55,022 nt of DNA from Fen-1273 sp035516035 (GTDB lineage: Bacteria > Bacteroidota > Ignavibacteria > UBA10030 > UBA6906): NCBI GenBank assembly GCA_035516035.1, contig DATJAS010000031.1, positions 1 to 55,022 on the forward strand. The letters are read 5' to 3'. Of this stretch, positions 42,746 to 51,025 are shown one piece after another. The position numbers and the translations under genes are program-made. The notes below the pieces were generated by a model. That model was not told the origin of the DNA. It saw only the letters and a list, made by a program, of their open reading frames with translations, and did not search any database. The number at the start of each line of letters is the position of its first letter. Position 1 is the stretch's first letter.

Positions 42746-44098
42746 CTAATGAACACGCGAGAGCAATGACTTGAGCTGCTTCCGCGCGGATTCTGCCACG
42801 GCGCCGGGGAGTATGGTTGTGTGCGCGCCGTCCCTGAGAACCCACGCCCCGTCGATCATGACGTAGCGGACATTCTCCGGTGTTCCCGAATAGACGATTG
42901 ATGAGTACGGGTTCGAATCATCCGCCGGATTCCAGTAGCGCCCCAGGTCGAGCATCACGAGATCCGCCTTCTTCCCCTTCTCCACTGATCCCACCTCATT
43001 TTCGATCCCGAGGGCTCTCGCTCCTCCGAGCGTCGCCATGGAAAACACCGTTTCGGCGTTCATGGCGAGCGGCCCGTGTTCCGGCTTCTGCACAAGCGAT
43101 GCGAGGCGCATCTCGTGGAAGATATCGAGCGAATTGTTGCACGGCGCGCCGTCAGCCCCGAGCGAGACCGTGATCCCGCTGGCAAGCATATGAGGCACGC
43201 GCGCGATTCCTGACCCGAGCTTCAGGTTCGACCCGGGGCAGTGGAGCACCTTGGCGTCTCTTTCCCTGAGGAGCGTAACCTCGGTGTCGCTCACCCAGAT
43301 GCAGTGCGCGAGGCACGTGTTTGCACGGAGAATGCCGATCCTCTCGAAGAATCCGATATTGTCCGTGCCGCAGCGAGCGCGGACGGCGTCCATCTCTTTC
43401 CGGTTCTCCGCCGCATGCGTATGAAAGAGCATGCCCGGGAAGTTCGACGTCATCTCGTGCGCCTCTTTCAGGAGGCGGTCGGTACATGAAAGAACGAAAC
43501 GCGGGGCCACCGCATACCTGATGCGCCCTGACGCATTCCCGTGCCATTCCTCCGCCTGTTTCAAGGCGGAACGAAGCGCGCCTTCGGTAGTCTCCCGGAG
43601 CGCGGGGTAGACGTCGTTCTCGTCCATGAGCGCCTTGCCGATGAACGCGCGGAGCCCCGTCTCCTCAACAGCCCCGGCGATCTCCTCCTCGTGGGCTACG
43701 CTCCCCATGTCCATGATCGTCGTGGTGCCGCAGCGGATCAGCTCCGCGATCCCGGTCAACGCTGAAGCGCGCATCGACGAGGCATCGTGCGCCGCCTCAT
43801 ACGGATAGATCTTCAGTCGGAGCCAGTCCAGCAATTCCAGGTCGTCGGCAAGACCGCGGAAGAGCGTCTGGCAGAGATGAACGTGCGTCTGGATGAACCC
43901 GGGGATGAGCGTGAGCGCCGGCGCATCCATGACGCGCCCCGCGAACGGGGGGAGTGCACCGAGCTCGCCGGCAGTGAGGACGGATTCTATCTGCGCACCG
44001 TTGACGACGACGCCCCCGCGCTTCAATATGCGGCGCCTGGCGTCCATCGTCACGACTGTACCCGCCTTGATGAGTGTTCGGGAGGAGGACTCGGGCAT
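42746..44098 (-). CDS. Amidohydrolase, 5'-deoxyadenosine/S-adenosylhomocysteine deaminase-like
   Basis: A 450-residue metal-dependent deaminase of the TrzA/ATZ-chlorohydrolase group. Metal ligands are seen in order: THVHLCQ (His72, His74), FHTHAAE (His228, Glu231), LAHC (His265) and GADGAP (Asp316). Related enzymes deaminate 5'-deoxyadenosine, 5'-methylthioadenosine or S-adenosylhomocysteine; guanine or cytosine-type substrates cannot be excluded by eye. It lies between radA (5 bp) and rdgB (8 bp), a purine-hygiene context that fits removal of nucleoside by-products. ATG 44098. Confidence 0.88.
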   Translation of the reverse strand: MPESSSRTLIKAGTVVTMDARRRILKRGGVVVNGAQIESVLTAGELGALPPFAGRVMDAPALTLIPGFIQTHVHLCQTLFRGLADDLELLDWLRLKIYPYEAAHDASSMRASALTGIAELIRCGTTTIMDMGSVAHEEEIAGAVEETGLRAFIGKALMDENDVYPALRETTEGALRSALKQAEEWHGNASGRIRYAVAPRFVLSCTDRLLKEAHEMTSNFPGMLFHTHAAENRKEMDAVRARCGTDNIGFFERIGILRANTCLAHCIWVSDTEVTLLRERDAKVLHCPGSNLKLGSGIARVPHMLASGITVSLGADGAPCNNSLDIFHEMRLASLVQKPEHGPLAMNAETVFSMATLGGARALGIENEVGSVEKGKKADLVMLDLGRYWNPADDSNPYSSIVYSGTPENVRYVMIDGAWVLRDGAHTTILPGAVAESARKQLKSLLSRVH

Positions 44099-44103
44099 TA
44101 TTG

Positions 44104-45471
44104 TCAGGAGCCGACCAGCGCGTCAATTGCCTGGTCGACGGTCTCGATTTCGATGATCTCAACGCCGCTGCGCCGCGCGAGGTTCCGCGTGTTTCCCCGC
44201 GGCAAGAGGCAGCGCGTGAAGCCGAGTTTCCCCGCCTCGTTGATCCTCCTGTCAACCTGGCTCACGCTCCGGAGCTCACCCCCGAGACCGACCTCGCCTA
44301 TGGCGACCGCCGAGGAATTGACGGGTACGTCCCGGAGGCTCGACACGATGGCCAGCGACATGCCGACGTCGCCCGCGGGCTCGTCCACGCGAATCCCCCC
44401 CGCGACGTTCACGAAGACATCGTACTGGCCAAGGTGAAGTCCCACACGTTTTTCGAGGACTGCAAGGAGCATCTGGAGCCGGCGCGTGTCAAACCCGGTG
44501 GAGCTTCGCTGGGGAACCCCGTAGCTCGTCGGGGCAACGAGTGCCTGCACCTCCACAAGGAGCGGGCGCGTCCCTTCCATGCTCGCCACGACGGCCGAGC
44601 CCGATGCGCCGGACCTTCGCTCGGAGAGAAACAGCTCTGATGGGTTCGCAACCTCCCTGAGTCCGCCGTCGCTCATTTCAAACACGCCGATCTCATTCGT
44701 CGAGCCAAACCTGTTCTTCATCGCCCGCAGTATCCGGAAGGCGTGCTGGCGCTCCCCTTCGAACTGGAGCACCGTGTCGACCATATGCTCCACGACCTTC
44801 GGGCCCGCAATCGCTCCTTCTTTCGTCACATGCCCGACGAGGAACACAGGCATGCTGCCTGCCTTCGCAGCTCGCATGAACATCGCGGTCGCCTCACGGA
44901 CCTGGCTCACAGTGCCGGGGGCGCTCTCAAGCTGGGGACGGAACATGGTTTGGATCGAGTCGACGATCAGGAGGTCGGGGGGCTGCCGTGCGATGACCGC
45001 CTGGATCACGTCGAGGTTGGTTTCCGCAAGCAGAAGAAGCGATTCGGGGGGCTTCACGGCCAGGCGCTCGGCGCGGAGCTTGATCTGGCCGACGGATTCC
45101 TCCCCTGTGACGTAGAGCGTCACGCACTTCAGGGCGGATGCCATCTGCATCATCAGCGTCGACTTGCCGATTCCCGGATCGCCGCCGACTAAGACAACGG
45201 ATCCCGGCACGATCCCTCCGCCGAGGACGCGGTCAAACTCCGGAATGCCGACGGCCGTCCTCGGTTCGGCAACGACATCCACGGAGCCGATCGGCAGGGG
45301 GCCTCGCCCGCCGTCGGCCGTTGTTCCCCGCGCGGGCTGCCGTTTTGCGGGAAGCATCTCCTCAACGAACGAATTCCACTCGCCGCAGTTGGGACACTTC
45401 CCCACCCAGCGAGCGGACTCATATGCGCACGCCTGGCAGACGTACCTGGTGCGCGGCTGGCTGTTTTTCAT
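44104..45471 (-). CDS. radA: DNA repair protein RadA/Sms
   Basis: A 455-residue RecA-like branch-migration helicase that helps process recombination intermediates. N-terminal zinc finger CQAC...CPNCGEW (Cys12, 15, 26, 29), Walker A GGDPGIGKST (96-105), the RadA-specific KNRFG (252-256) and a C-terminal Lon-protease-like domain (IRVDEPAGDVGMSLAIVSSLRDVPV, GEVGLGGELRSVSQVDRRI). It heads the long minus-strand run and is divergent from the toxin-antitoxin pair. Confidence 0.96.
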   Translation of the reverse strand: MKNSQPRTRYVCQACAYESARWVGKCPNCGEWNSFVEEMLPAKRQPARGTTADGGRGPLPIGSVDVVAEPRTAVGIPEFDRVLGGGIVPGSVVLVGGDPGIGKSTLMMQMASALKCVTLYVTGEESVGQIKLRAERLAVKPPESLLLLAETNLDVIQAVIARQPPDLLIVDSIQTMFRPQLESAPGTVSQVREATAMFMRAAKAGSMPVFLVGHVTKEGAIAGPKVVEHMVDTVLQFEGERQHAFRILRAMKNRFGSTNEIGVFEMSDGGLREVANPSELFLSERRSGASGSAVVASMEGTRPLLVEVQALVAPTSYGVPQRSSTGFDTRRLQMLLAVLEKRVGLHLGQYDVFVNVAGGIRVDEPAGDVGMSLAIVSSLRDVPVNSSAVAIGEVGLGGELRSVSQVDRRINEAGKLGFTRCLLPRGNTRNLARRSGVEIIEIETVDQAIDALVGS

Positions 45472-45528
45472 GGCAAAATGTAAGGACGACCTTTATGAGA
45501 TACAACCTTGCAGGGGCATATTACGCTC

Positions 45529-45545
45529 TTGTGATTGGTTCACAA
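45529..45545 (+). promoter_or_regulatory. Probable autoregulatory operator of the toxin-antitoxin operon
   Basis: A 6-bp inverted repeat TTGTGA (45529-45534) and TCACAA (45540-45545) with a 5-nt spacer, 18 bp before the toxin ATG. Xre-type antitoxins typically bind such a palindrome over their own promoter. The surrounding 90 bp is AT-rich compared with the flanks. Confidence 0.55.
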
Positions 45546-45562
45546 ATGTGTTAACTTCCATC

Positions 45563-45913
45563 ATGCGGACGGTCGAGTTCTATCGCACCGGTTCCGGGGA
45601 ATGTCCAGTCGAGCAGTTTCTCGACTCGCTATCTGACCAGCATGCCCAAAAGATGGCCTGGGTTCTTCGCCTTGTGGAGCGACTGGATAGAGTCCCGCAA
45701 CAGTATTTCAAGAAGCTCGAAGGTCCTGATGATATCTGGGAAGTCCGGGTACAATTCGGGGGCACGGCCTATCGTCTCATGGGTTTCTTTGAAAAGGGAT
45801 CACGGCTCATCCTGACAAACGGCTTTACGAAGAAACAACAAAAGACGCCGCAACGTGAAGTCGAGCTCGCTGTTCATCGGCGAATGGATCATATGCATCG
45901 GAGGAAATCATGA
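45563..45913 (+). CDS. RelE/HigB-type toxin (phage Gp49-like family)
   Basis: A 116-residue protein of the HigB/Gp49-like (DUF891) group, ribosome-dependent mRNA interferases of the RelE superfamily. Typical segments are VEFYRTGSGECPVEQFLDSL at the start, the core strand IWEVRVQFGGTAYRLMGFF and the basic LTNGFTKKQQKTPQREVELA, which supplies RNA-binding and catalytic Lys/Arg. Toxin-first order with an Xre antitoxin overlapping by ATGA is the higBA arrangement. Codon use is less GC-rich than in neighbouring genes, suggesting horizontal arrival. ATG 45563. Confidence 0.9.
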   Translation: MRTVEFYRTGSGECPVEQFLDSLSDQHAQKMAWVLRLVERLDRVPQQYFKKLEGPDDIWEVRVQFGGTAYRLMGFFEKGSRLILTNGFTKKQQKTPQREVELAVHRRMDHMHRRKS

Positions 45914-46188
45914 ACGACGTCGAGAAGTACATCGCCAGGAGAAAGAAGGAGCGGCCCGCTTTTGCAAAGGATTTCGAATCGGGATACGAGGCATTTGAGT
46001 TCAGCATCATGTTGCGGCAGGCCCGCGAACGGGCCGGCATCACCCAGGAGAAGATTGCCAGAAAACTGCGAACCAGGAAATCCGCAATCTCCCGCATCGA
46101 GAACCACGCCGAGGATATCAGGCTCTCAACCCTCGAGAAGTATGCGAGAGCCCTGGGTATGCGATTGAAAGTTCAACTTACCGAATAG
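45910..46188 (+). CDS. Xre/HigA-type antitoxin
   Basis: A 92-residue DNA-binding antitoxin. The helix-turn-helix of the Cro/CI type lies at about 34-87 (LRQARERAGITQEKIARKLRTRKSAISRIEN...STLEKYARALGMRLKVQL). The N-terminal part, IARRKKERPAFAKDFESGYEAFEF, is the usual toxin-binding extension. It overlaps the toxin stop by 4 bp. It should neutralise the toxin and repress the operon through the palindrome at 45529-45545. GHL10 follows 2 bp later and might be read through. Confidence 0.92.
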   Translation: MNDVEKYIARRKKERPAFAKDFESGYEAFEFSIMLRQARERAGITQEKIARKLRTRKSAISRIENHAEDIRLSTLEKYARALGMRLKVQLTE

Positions 46189-46190
46189 TC

Positions 46191-47963
46191 TTGCGCGCCT
46201 CTTCTTCCGAACGCGATAGCGCATTGCCCTACCGTATACTTATTGCCGTCTCGCTAGCATTCTGGCCTCTGATTGCCAGCGCCCAGACGCCTGCGCCCCC
46301 GAAGCGCGAGGTACGGGCTGTCTGGCTCACCACCGCCGCAGGGCTTGACTGGCCACACTCCACGGACAGGGCGGAGCAGCAGGCATCGCTCCGCGAGATC
46401 GTCCGCCGCCTTAAGTCATACAACTTCAACACGATATTTTTCCAGGTGCGCTCGCGCGGGGACGCATATTATCATTCCGCGTATGAGCCCTGGGCGGACA
46501 ACCTGACGGGGACGCTGGGCAAGGACCCGGGTTGGGACCCTCTCGCCTTCCTGATCAGCGAGGCCCACGCCGTCGGGATCGAGGTCCATGCCTGGTTTAA
46601 TGTTTACAAGGTGAGGGCAAACGGGTGGGTCCCCCTCTCCACGCCTCCGCACATTTCCCGGGCGCATCCGGGATGGGTCTTCAGTTACCAGGGGGAAGGG
46701 TGGCTTGACCCGGGGATCCCCGATGTCAACAACTACCTGCTGAACGTCGTCCTTGACCTTGCCCGGAACTACGATATCGACGGGATCAACTGGGACTACC
46801 TCCGGTATCCGGGGAGGGATTTCTCCGACAACGATTCATACCGGCGGTACGGTCTCGGTGTCCCGAGGGACCGGTGGAGGAAGGAAAACCTGGATCGGTT
46901 CGTCACCACGGCCTATGAACGACTCACGCTCATCAAGCCACTTCTTAAAATAGGGGCATCACCTCTCGGGATATACGGGACCGATACCGCGTTCGTCTCA
47001 CACGCCGCGGGAGAGTACTATCAGGACACACGCACGTGGCTTCGCACAGGGAAGCTCGACTATGTGGCCCCGCAGATTTACTGGGTGATGGGGGGCGCGC
47101 ACGGCGAGCCGGATTTCTCTGTGCTCGTCCCGGCATGGCAACACCTGGCGGGAGAGCGGCAGGTGTACGCGGGTATCGGCGCCTACAAGCAGGACGTTTC
47201 TCGGGAAATACTCCACGAGATCGACTTCGCGAGGCAATCAGGAACGGCCGGGGAGTCGTTCTTCCGCTATGCGAGCATCGCAACTGACGGGAGGCTGACA
47301 AGCCGATACTCCGAGCCCGCTCTGATTCCCCCGATGCCGTGGAAGGACGCGGCATCCCCTCCGCCGCCCGCTCAGCTCGCGGTCACGGAGACGACGACAA
47401 ACGTGTTTTACGTCCAGTGGATACCGGCGGAAGCGGTGGCGGAGAGATCGCACGCCTCCCGCTACATCCTCTATCGCTGGACGTCGCCGAAGATCCCGTT
47501 CGATGACCCCTCGGCGATCGCCCGGATCGTCCCGGGATGGACGACCTCCTGCTCCGACACGGTGAGCGTGCCCTCGGGCGGCGCCTACTACTATGCGCTG
47601 AGTGCGCTCAACGCAGCCAACTCTGAAGGGGCGCCGTCGCAGGTGTCGACGGGCACAGTGAAGGAATTCCTCTCGATGAAGGTGAAGCTCACGGAGCTTA
47701 CGGGTCTCTCTGCCTCACTCTCGCCCCGGGACGGGACACCGCGCATGGTCGCCTACTCGCTGGCCCGGCGCGTTCCCGTGACGCTCGACCTCGTCACGAG
47801 CCAGGGAAGTTCGGACTCGGTCGTGGCGACGCTCGTGAACGATACGCAGGAATCCGGCATCTATATCGTGGGACTCAAAGGGGTTCAGTTTTCACCGGGG
47901 AAGTACCTCGTGCGCCTCAGGGCGGGAGATTCCACGGTGGAGCAGCCATTCGAACTGCCGTAG
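46191..47963 (+). CDS. Secreted GHL10-family (DUF187) glycoside hydrolase-like protein
   Basis: A 590-residue exported protein. After a signal peptide (ILIAVSLAFWPLIASAQ) it starts REVRAVWLTTAAGLDWPHS, the conserved opening of the GHL10 (YngK) TIM barrel; NTIFFQVRSRGDAYY, VHAWFNVYKV, VDGxNWDYLRYP-type IDGINWDYLRYPG and YVAPQIYWVMG follow. Residues about 395-500 form a fibronectin-like domain and the end (VGLKGVQFSPGKYLVRLRAGDSTVEQPFEL) resembles a degenerate T9SS sorting end. Relatives act on peptidoglycan or polysaccharide, activity mostly untested. The start is TTG 46191 or TTG 46224; no ATG fits. Confidence 0.85.
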   Translation: MRASSSERDSALPYRILIAVSLAFWPLIASAQTPAPPKREVRAVWLTTAAGLDWPHSTDRAEQQASLREIVRRLKSYNFNTIFFQVRSRGDAYYHSAYEPWADNLTGTLGKDPGWDPLAFLISEAHAVGIEVHAWFNVYKVRANGWVPLSTPPHISRAHPGWVFSYQGEGWLDPGIPDVNNYLLNVVLDLARNYDIDGINWDYLRYPGRDFSDNDSYRRYGLGVPRDRWRKENLDRFVTTAYERLTLIKPLLKIGASPLGIYGTDTAFVSHAAGEYYQDTRTWLRTGKLDYVAPQIYWVMGGAHGEPDFSVLVPAWQHLAGERQVYAGIGAYKQDVSREILHEIDFARQSGTAGESFFRYASIATDGRLTSRYSEPALIPPMPWKDAASPPPPAQLAVTETTTNVFYVQWIPAEAVAERSHASRYILYRWTSPKIPFDDPSAIARIVPGWTTSCSDTVSVPSGGAYYYALSALNAANSEGAPSQVSTGTVKEFLSMKVKLTELTGLSASLSPRDGTPRMVAYSLARRVPVTLDLVTSQGSSDSVVATLVNDTQESGIYIVGLKGVQFSPGKYLVRLRAGDSTVEQPFELP

Positions 47964-47978
47964 AGCATCGCGTTTCAG

Positions 47979-48015
47979 CCGCCGGGAGCCGGATGGACGT
48001 TTGCCCTCCCGGCGG
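47979..48015. other. GC-rich hairpin after the GHL10 gene
   Basis: A perfect 10-bp inverted repeat CCGCCGGGAG (47979-47988) with CTCCCGGCGG (48006-48015), 16 bp after the stop codon. No T-run follows on the plus strand, so it is a possible transcript end stabiliser and not a clear terminator. Confidence 0.5.
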
Positions 48016-48076
48016 GGAAGGTATTCGACGCGTAGTGTAATACCTGGTTGGAGCGAGCGTTCCTCTTCCCCGGCTC

Positions 48077-48107
48077 TTTGATTCCCGGCAAAAGTCTCTT
48101 ACCTTTA
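48077..48107 (+). promoter_or_regulatory. Promoter of the TRAP transporter operon
   Basis: TTTG (48077-48080), 19 nt, TACCTTTA (48100-48107): the best -33/-7 match to the Bacteroidota pattern after 54203, with only the final base of the -7 element different. The start near 48114 would give a leader of about 31 nt before GTG 48145. Confidence 0.7.
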
Positions 48108-48144
48108 TTACCCGAATCCAGAAATTCTCTCCGAAAGGACGCCC

Positions 48145-49146
48145 GTGAAACGCATTCTTCCTCTTCTGCTGTGGGCGGCGCTGATTGCGCCGGCCCTCCA
48201 CGCGCAGCAATACCTGGTGAAATTCGCAACGCTCGCGCCCGAGGGGAGCTCTCCCGTCAAGGTAATGCGGGACTTCGACAAGGCCATCCGCGAACAGAGC
48301 GGCGGGCGCGTGGGATTCAAGATCTACGCGGGGGGAGTGGCAGGAGACGAAAAGGACGTCGTCCGGAAGATCAAGCTCGGACAGTACAATGCCGCCGGGT
48401 TCACGGGAGTCGGCATCAACGAGATCGCAAAGAAGGTGCGCATCCTGGACGCGCCGTTTCTCTTCAAAAACCACGACGAGGTGGACTTTATCGTCGACAA
48501 GTTCGACAAAGAGTTCGAGCAGGCAATTGAGGAGGGAGGGTTCGTCCTTCTGGGCTGGGCCGAAGTGGGGCTCGTCTATATATACTCCGACATGCCCGTG
48601 GCATCGGCCGACGACCTGAAGAAGACGAAGATCTGGATGTGGGAGGGCGATCCAATAGCCGAAGCGGCGTTCCAGGCGATCGGCGTATCTCCGATTCCTC
48701 TTTCCATCACAGACGTCAGCACGTCGCTGCAGACGGGGATGATCAACACGGTGTACACTCCCCCCTACGAGCTGGTCGCACTGTCGTGGTACACGCGCGT
48801 GAAATACATGCTGGGGGAACCGCTGGCCAACAGCCAGGGGGCAGTGCTGATCTCGAAGAAGATGTTCGATTCGATGCCGAAGGACCTGCAGGACATCCTG
48901 CTGACAAACGGCAAGAAGTACTTCCGTCAGCTCACGCTCGACAGCCGAGAGGAGAACAGGAAGGCGATCACCACGCTGAAAGAGAAGGGGATGACGGTCA
49001 TCGCACCGTCGAAAGAAGTCGCCTCCCAGTTCGAGGCCACGGGCAAGAAAGCCCGGCAGCTGCTCGTGGGAAAGCTCTTTTCACAAGAGTTCCTTGACCA
49101 GGTCGAATCCGCGCTCCACACGTACCGCCAGGAGCACGGCAGGTGA
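48145..49146 (+). CDS. TRAP transporter substrate-binding protein (DctP type)
   Basis: A 333-residue periplasmic binding protein (signal peptide about 1-20). It starts YLVKFATLAPEGSSPVKVMRDFDKAI and contains the family segments RVGFKIYAGGVAGDEKDVVRKIKLGQYNAAGFT, KIWMWEGDPIAEAAFQAIGVSPIPL and LQTGMINTVYTPPYEL, which line the ligand pocket. DctP proteins deliver organic acids or similar solutes to the QM permease; the ligand is unknown. GTG 48145 has GAAAGGA at 6 nt. Its stop overlaps the small permease start, and the set P-Q-M is a complete transporter. Confidence 0.93.
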   Translation: MKRILPLLLWAALIAPALHAQQYLVKFATLAPEGSSPVKVMRDFDKAIREQSGGRVGFKIYAGGVAGDEKDVVRKIKLGQYNAAGFTGVGINEIAKKVRILDAPFLFKNHDEVDFIVDKFDKEFEQAIEEGGFVLLGWAEVGLVYIYSDMPVASADDLKKTKIWMWEGDPIAEAAFQAIGVSPIPLSITDVSTSLQTGMINTVYTPPYELVALSWYTRVKYMLGEPLANSQGAVLISKKMFDSMPKDLQDILLTNGKKYFRQLTLDSREENRKAITTLKEKGMTVIAPSKEVASQFEATGKKARQLLVGKLFSQEFLDQVESALHTYRQEHGR

Positions 49147-49748
49147 AACTCATCAGGCTGCTCGACCGGATCATCACAAGCCTGATCACCTGGCTCCTGG
49201 TGATCTTCTTCGTGCTGATGCTGGGCATCGCGGCGCTCCAGGTGGTTCTCCGAATATTCTTCCACACCGGCATCCTCTGGGGAGACATCGCCGCCCGGCA
49301 CATGGTCCTCTGGGTCGGTTTCTTCGGGGCCTACATGGCCACCCGGGACGACAAGCACTTTCATATCGACGTGCTTACCCGGTTCCTCAGCCCCCGGCTG
49401 AAGGGATGGTTTGCCGCGTTCTCCGACCTCTTCGCCATCGTGATCTGCTACTTCATGCTCCAGGCGAGCCTGACGTTTATCGACGTCGGGATGGATGCGG
49501 ACTCCATGCTCTTCCTGCAGGTGTCGCAGCGCGCCGCGGCGTACATCGTCCCGCTCGGGTTCGGGCTGATCATGGTCCAGTTTATTTTCCGGATGATCGA
49601 AAGCGTCGCCGCAGCCATCCGCGGTGAAACGCCCGGGGGAGGCGCCTCGCCGCAACTGCCATCCGACACTACGCCGCTGGCGGACTCAGCACCGCCCGGG
49701 CCCGGGCAAATCCCGCCGGCGATGAAGCCGACAGGAGGCGCATCATGA
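49143..49748 (+). CDS. TRAP transporter small permease (DctQ type)
   Basis: A 201-residue four-helix membrane protein of the DctQ family. The helices fall at about 13-33, 50-67, 88-108 and 127-150; the family pattern RIFFHTGILWGDIAARHMVLWVGFFGAYMATRDDKHFHIDVL is typical. It assembles with DctM. The C-terminus has an extra Pro/Ala/Gly-rich tail of about 45 residues, longer than usual. GTG 49143 overlaps the dctP stop by 4 bp and its own stop overlaps the dctM ATG by 4 bp. Confidence 0.92.
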   Translation: MKLIRLLDRIITSLITWLLVIFFVLMLGIAALQVVLRIFFHTGILWGDIAARHMVLWVGFFGAYMATRDDKHFHIDVLTRFLSPRLKGWFAAFSDLFAIVICYFMLQASLTFIDVGMDADSMLFLQVSQRAAAYIVPLGFGLIMVQFIFRMIESVAAAIRGETPGGGASPQLPSDTTPLADSAPPGPGQIPPAMKPTGGAS

Positions 49749-51016
49749 GCGTCTGGCTTATCATCGTCATACTCGGCCTCCTTGCGCTCGCCGGAGCGCC
49801 TCTCTTTGCGATCATCGGGGCGATCGGCCTTATCGCGTTCACATCATCGGGCACCGACACGTCGGCAATGATCGCCGAGCTGTACCGGCTGGTGGATCTC
49901 CCGGCGCTCATCGCGATCCCGCTATTCACGTTTGCCGGGTTCCTCCTGGCGGAAAGCCAGGCGCCGAAGCGGCTAATCAAGCTCGCGGAATCCCTCTTCG
50001 GGTGGATGCCGGGCGGCCTCGCGGTGGTCGCGCTGTTTTCAACCGCCATTTTTACTGCATTCAGCGGTGCCTCGGGCGTCACCATCATCGCCCTCGGGGG
50101 ACTGATTTACCCGGCGCTCCTGGAGCAGAAATATCCCGAGCGCTTCTCACTCGGTCTCGTGACGACATCGGGGAGCCTGGGCCTGCTCTTTCCGCCGTCA
50201 CTCCCCATCATCCTCTACAGTATCATCGCCGGCGTCAACATCGACCACCTGTTTATGGCGGGGCTGCTCCCGGGGATACTGCTCCTCATCATCCTCTCAA
50301 TTTATGCGACCAGGACGGGAATCCGCGCGCACGTGCCGCGGACGCCCTTCACATGGAGCGCGGTCTGGACATCGCTGAAGGATGCCGCCTGGGAAGCGCC
50401 CCTGCCCGTCGTGGTGGTGGGTGGAATATACGGGGGGATATTTACGGCGACGGAAGCCGCCGCGGTGACGGCGGCCTACGTGCTGATCGTGGAGGTATTC
50501 ATACACAGGGAGATCAAGCTCACGAGCGACCTTCCCCGCGTCGTCAGGGAGAGCATGATACTGGTGGGCGCGATCCTCGTCATGCTCGGATCGGCAATGG
50601 GGGTGACGAGCTACCTGATCGACGAGCAGATCCCGATGAAGCTGTTCGCGTTCATCAGCGCCTACGTGAACAGCAAGACCGTGTTCCTGATCATCCTGAA
50701 CTTCTTCATCCTGGTGATGAACATGGTGGAGATCTTCTCCGCCATCATCATCGTGGTCCCCCTGATCCTGCCGGTGGCGCTCCAGTACGGCGTGGATCCG
50801 ATACACCTGGGGATCATCTTCCTGCTGAACCTCGAGATCGGCTACATGACCCCGCCGCTGGGACTGAACCTCTTCCTGTCGAGCATCAGGTTCAACCGCC
50901 CGCTCACGAAGGTGTACCGGTCCGTTGTTCCGTTTTTCATACTGCTGGTGCTGACGCTGCTGCTGGTGACGTACCTCCCGCACCTGAGCCTCGTGCTGCT
51001 CGGCTCGGGGCAGTAG
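49745..51016 (+). CDS. TRAP transporter large permease (DctM type)
   Basis: A 423-residue, about 12-helix symporter that uses the sodium (or proton) gradient to import the solute delivered by DctP. Signature stretches are AIIGAIGLIAFTSSGTDTSAM, FTAFSGASGVTIIALGGLIYPALLEQKYPERFSLGLVTTSGSLGLLFPPSLPIILY and LLNLEIGYMTPPLGLNLF. Length is normal. Its stop is 9 bp from the stop of the TatT-like gene on the other strand, with no terminator hairpin seen between them. Confidence 0.94.
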   Translation: MSVWLIIVILGLLALAGAPLFAIIGAIGLIAFTSSGTDTSAMIAELYRLVDLPALIAIPLFTFAGFLLAESQAPKRLIKLAESLFGWMPGGLAVVALFSTAIFTAFSGASGVTIIALGGLIYPALLEQKYPERFSLGLVTTSGSLGLLFPPSLPIILYSIIAGVNIDHLFMAGLLPGILLLIILSIYATRTGIRAHVPRTPFTWSAVWTSLKDAAWEAPLPVVVVGGIYGGIFTATEAAAVTAAYVLIVEVFIHREIKLTSDLPRVVRESMILVGAILVMLGSAMGVTSYLIDEQIPMKLFAFISAYVNSKTVFLIILNFFILVMNMVEIFSAIIIVVPLILPVALQYGVDPIHLGIIFLLNLEIGYMTPPLGLNLFLSSIRFNRPLTKVYRSVVPFFILLVLTLLLVTYLPHLSLVLLGSGQ

Positions 51017-51025
51017 CAGGAGCCG

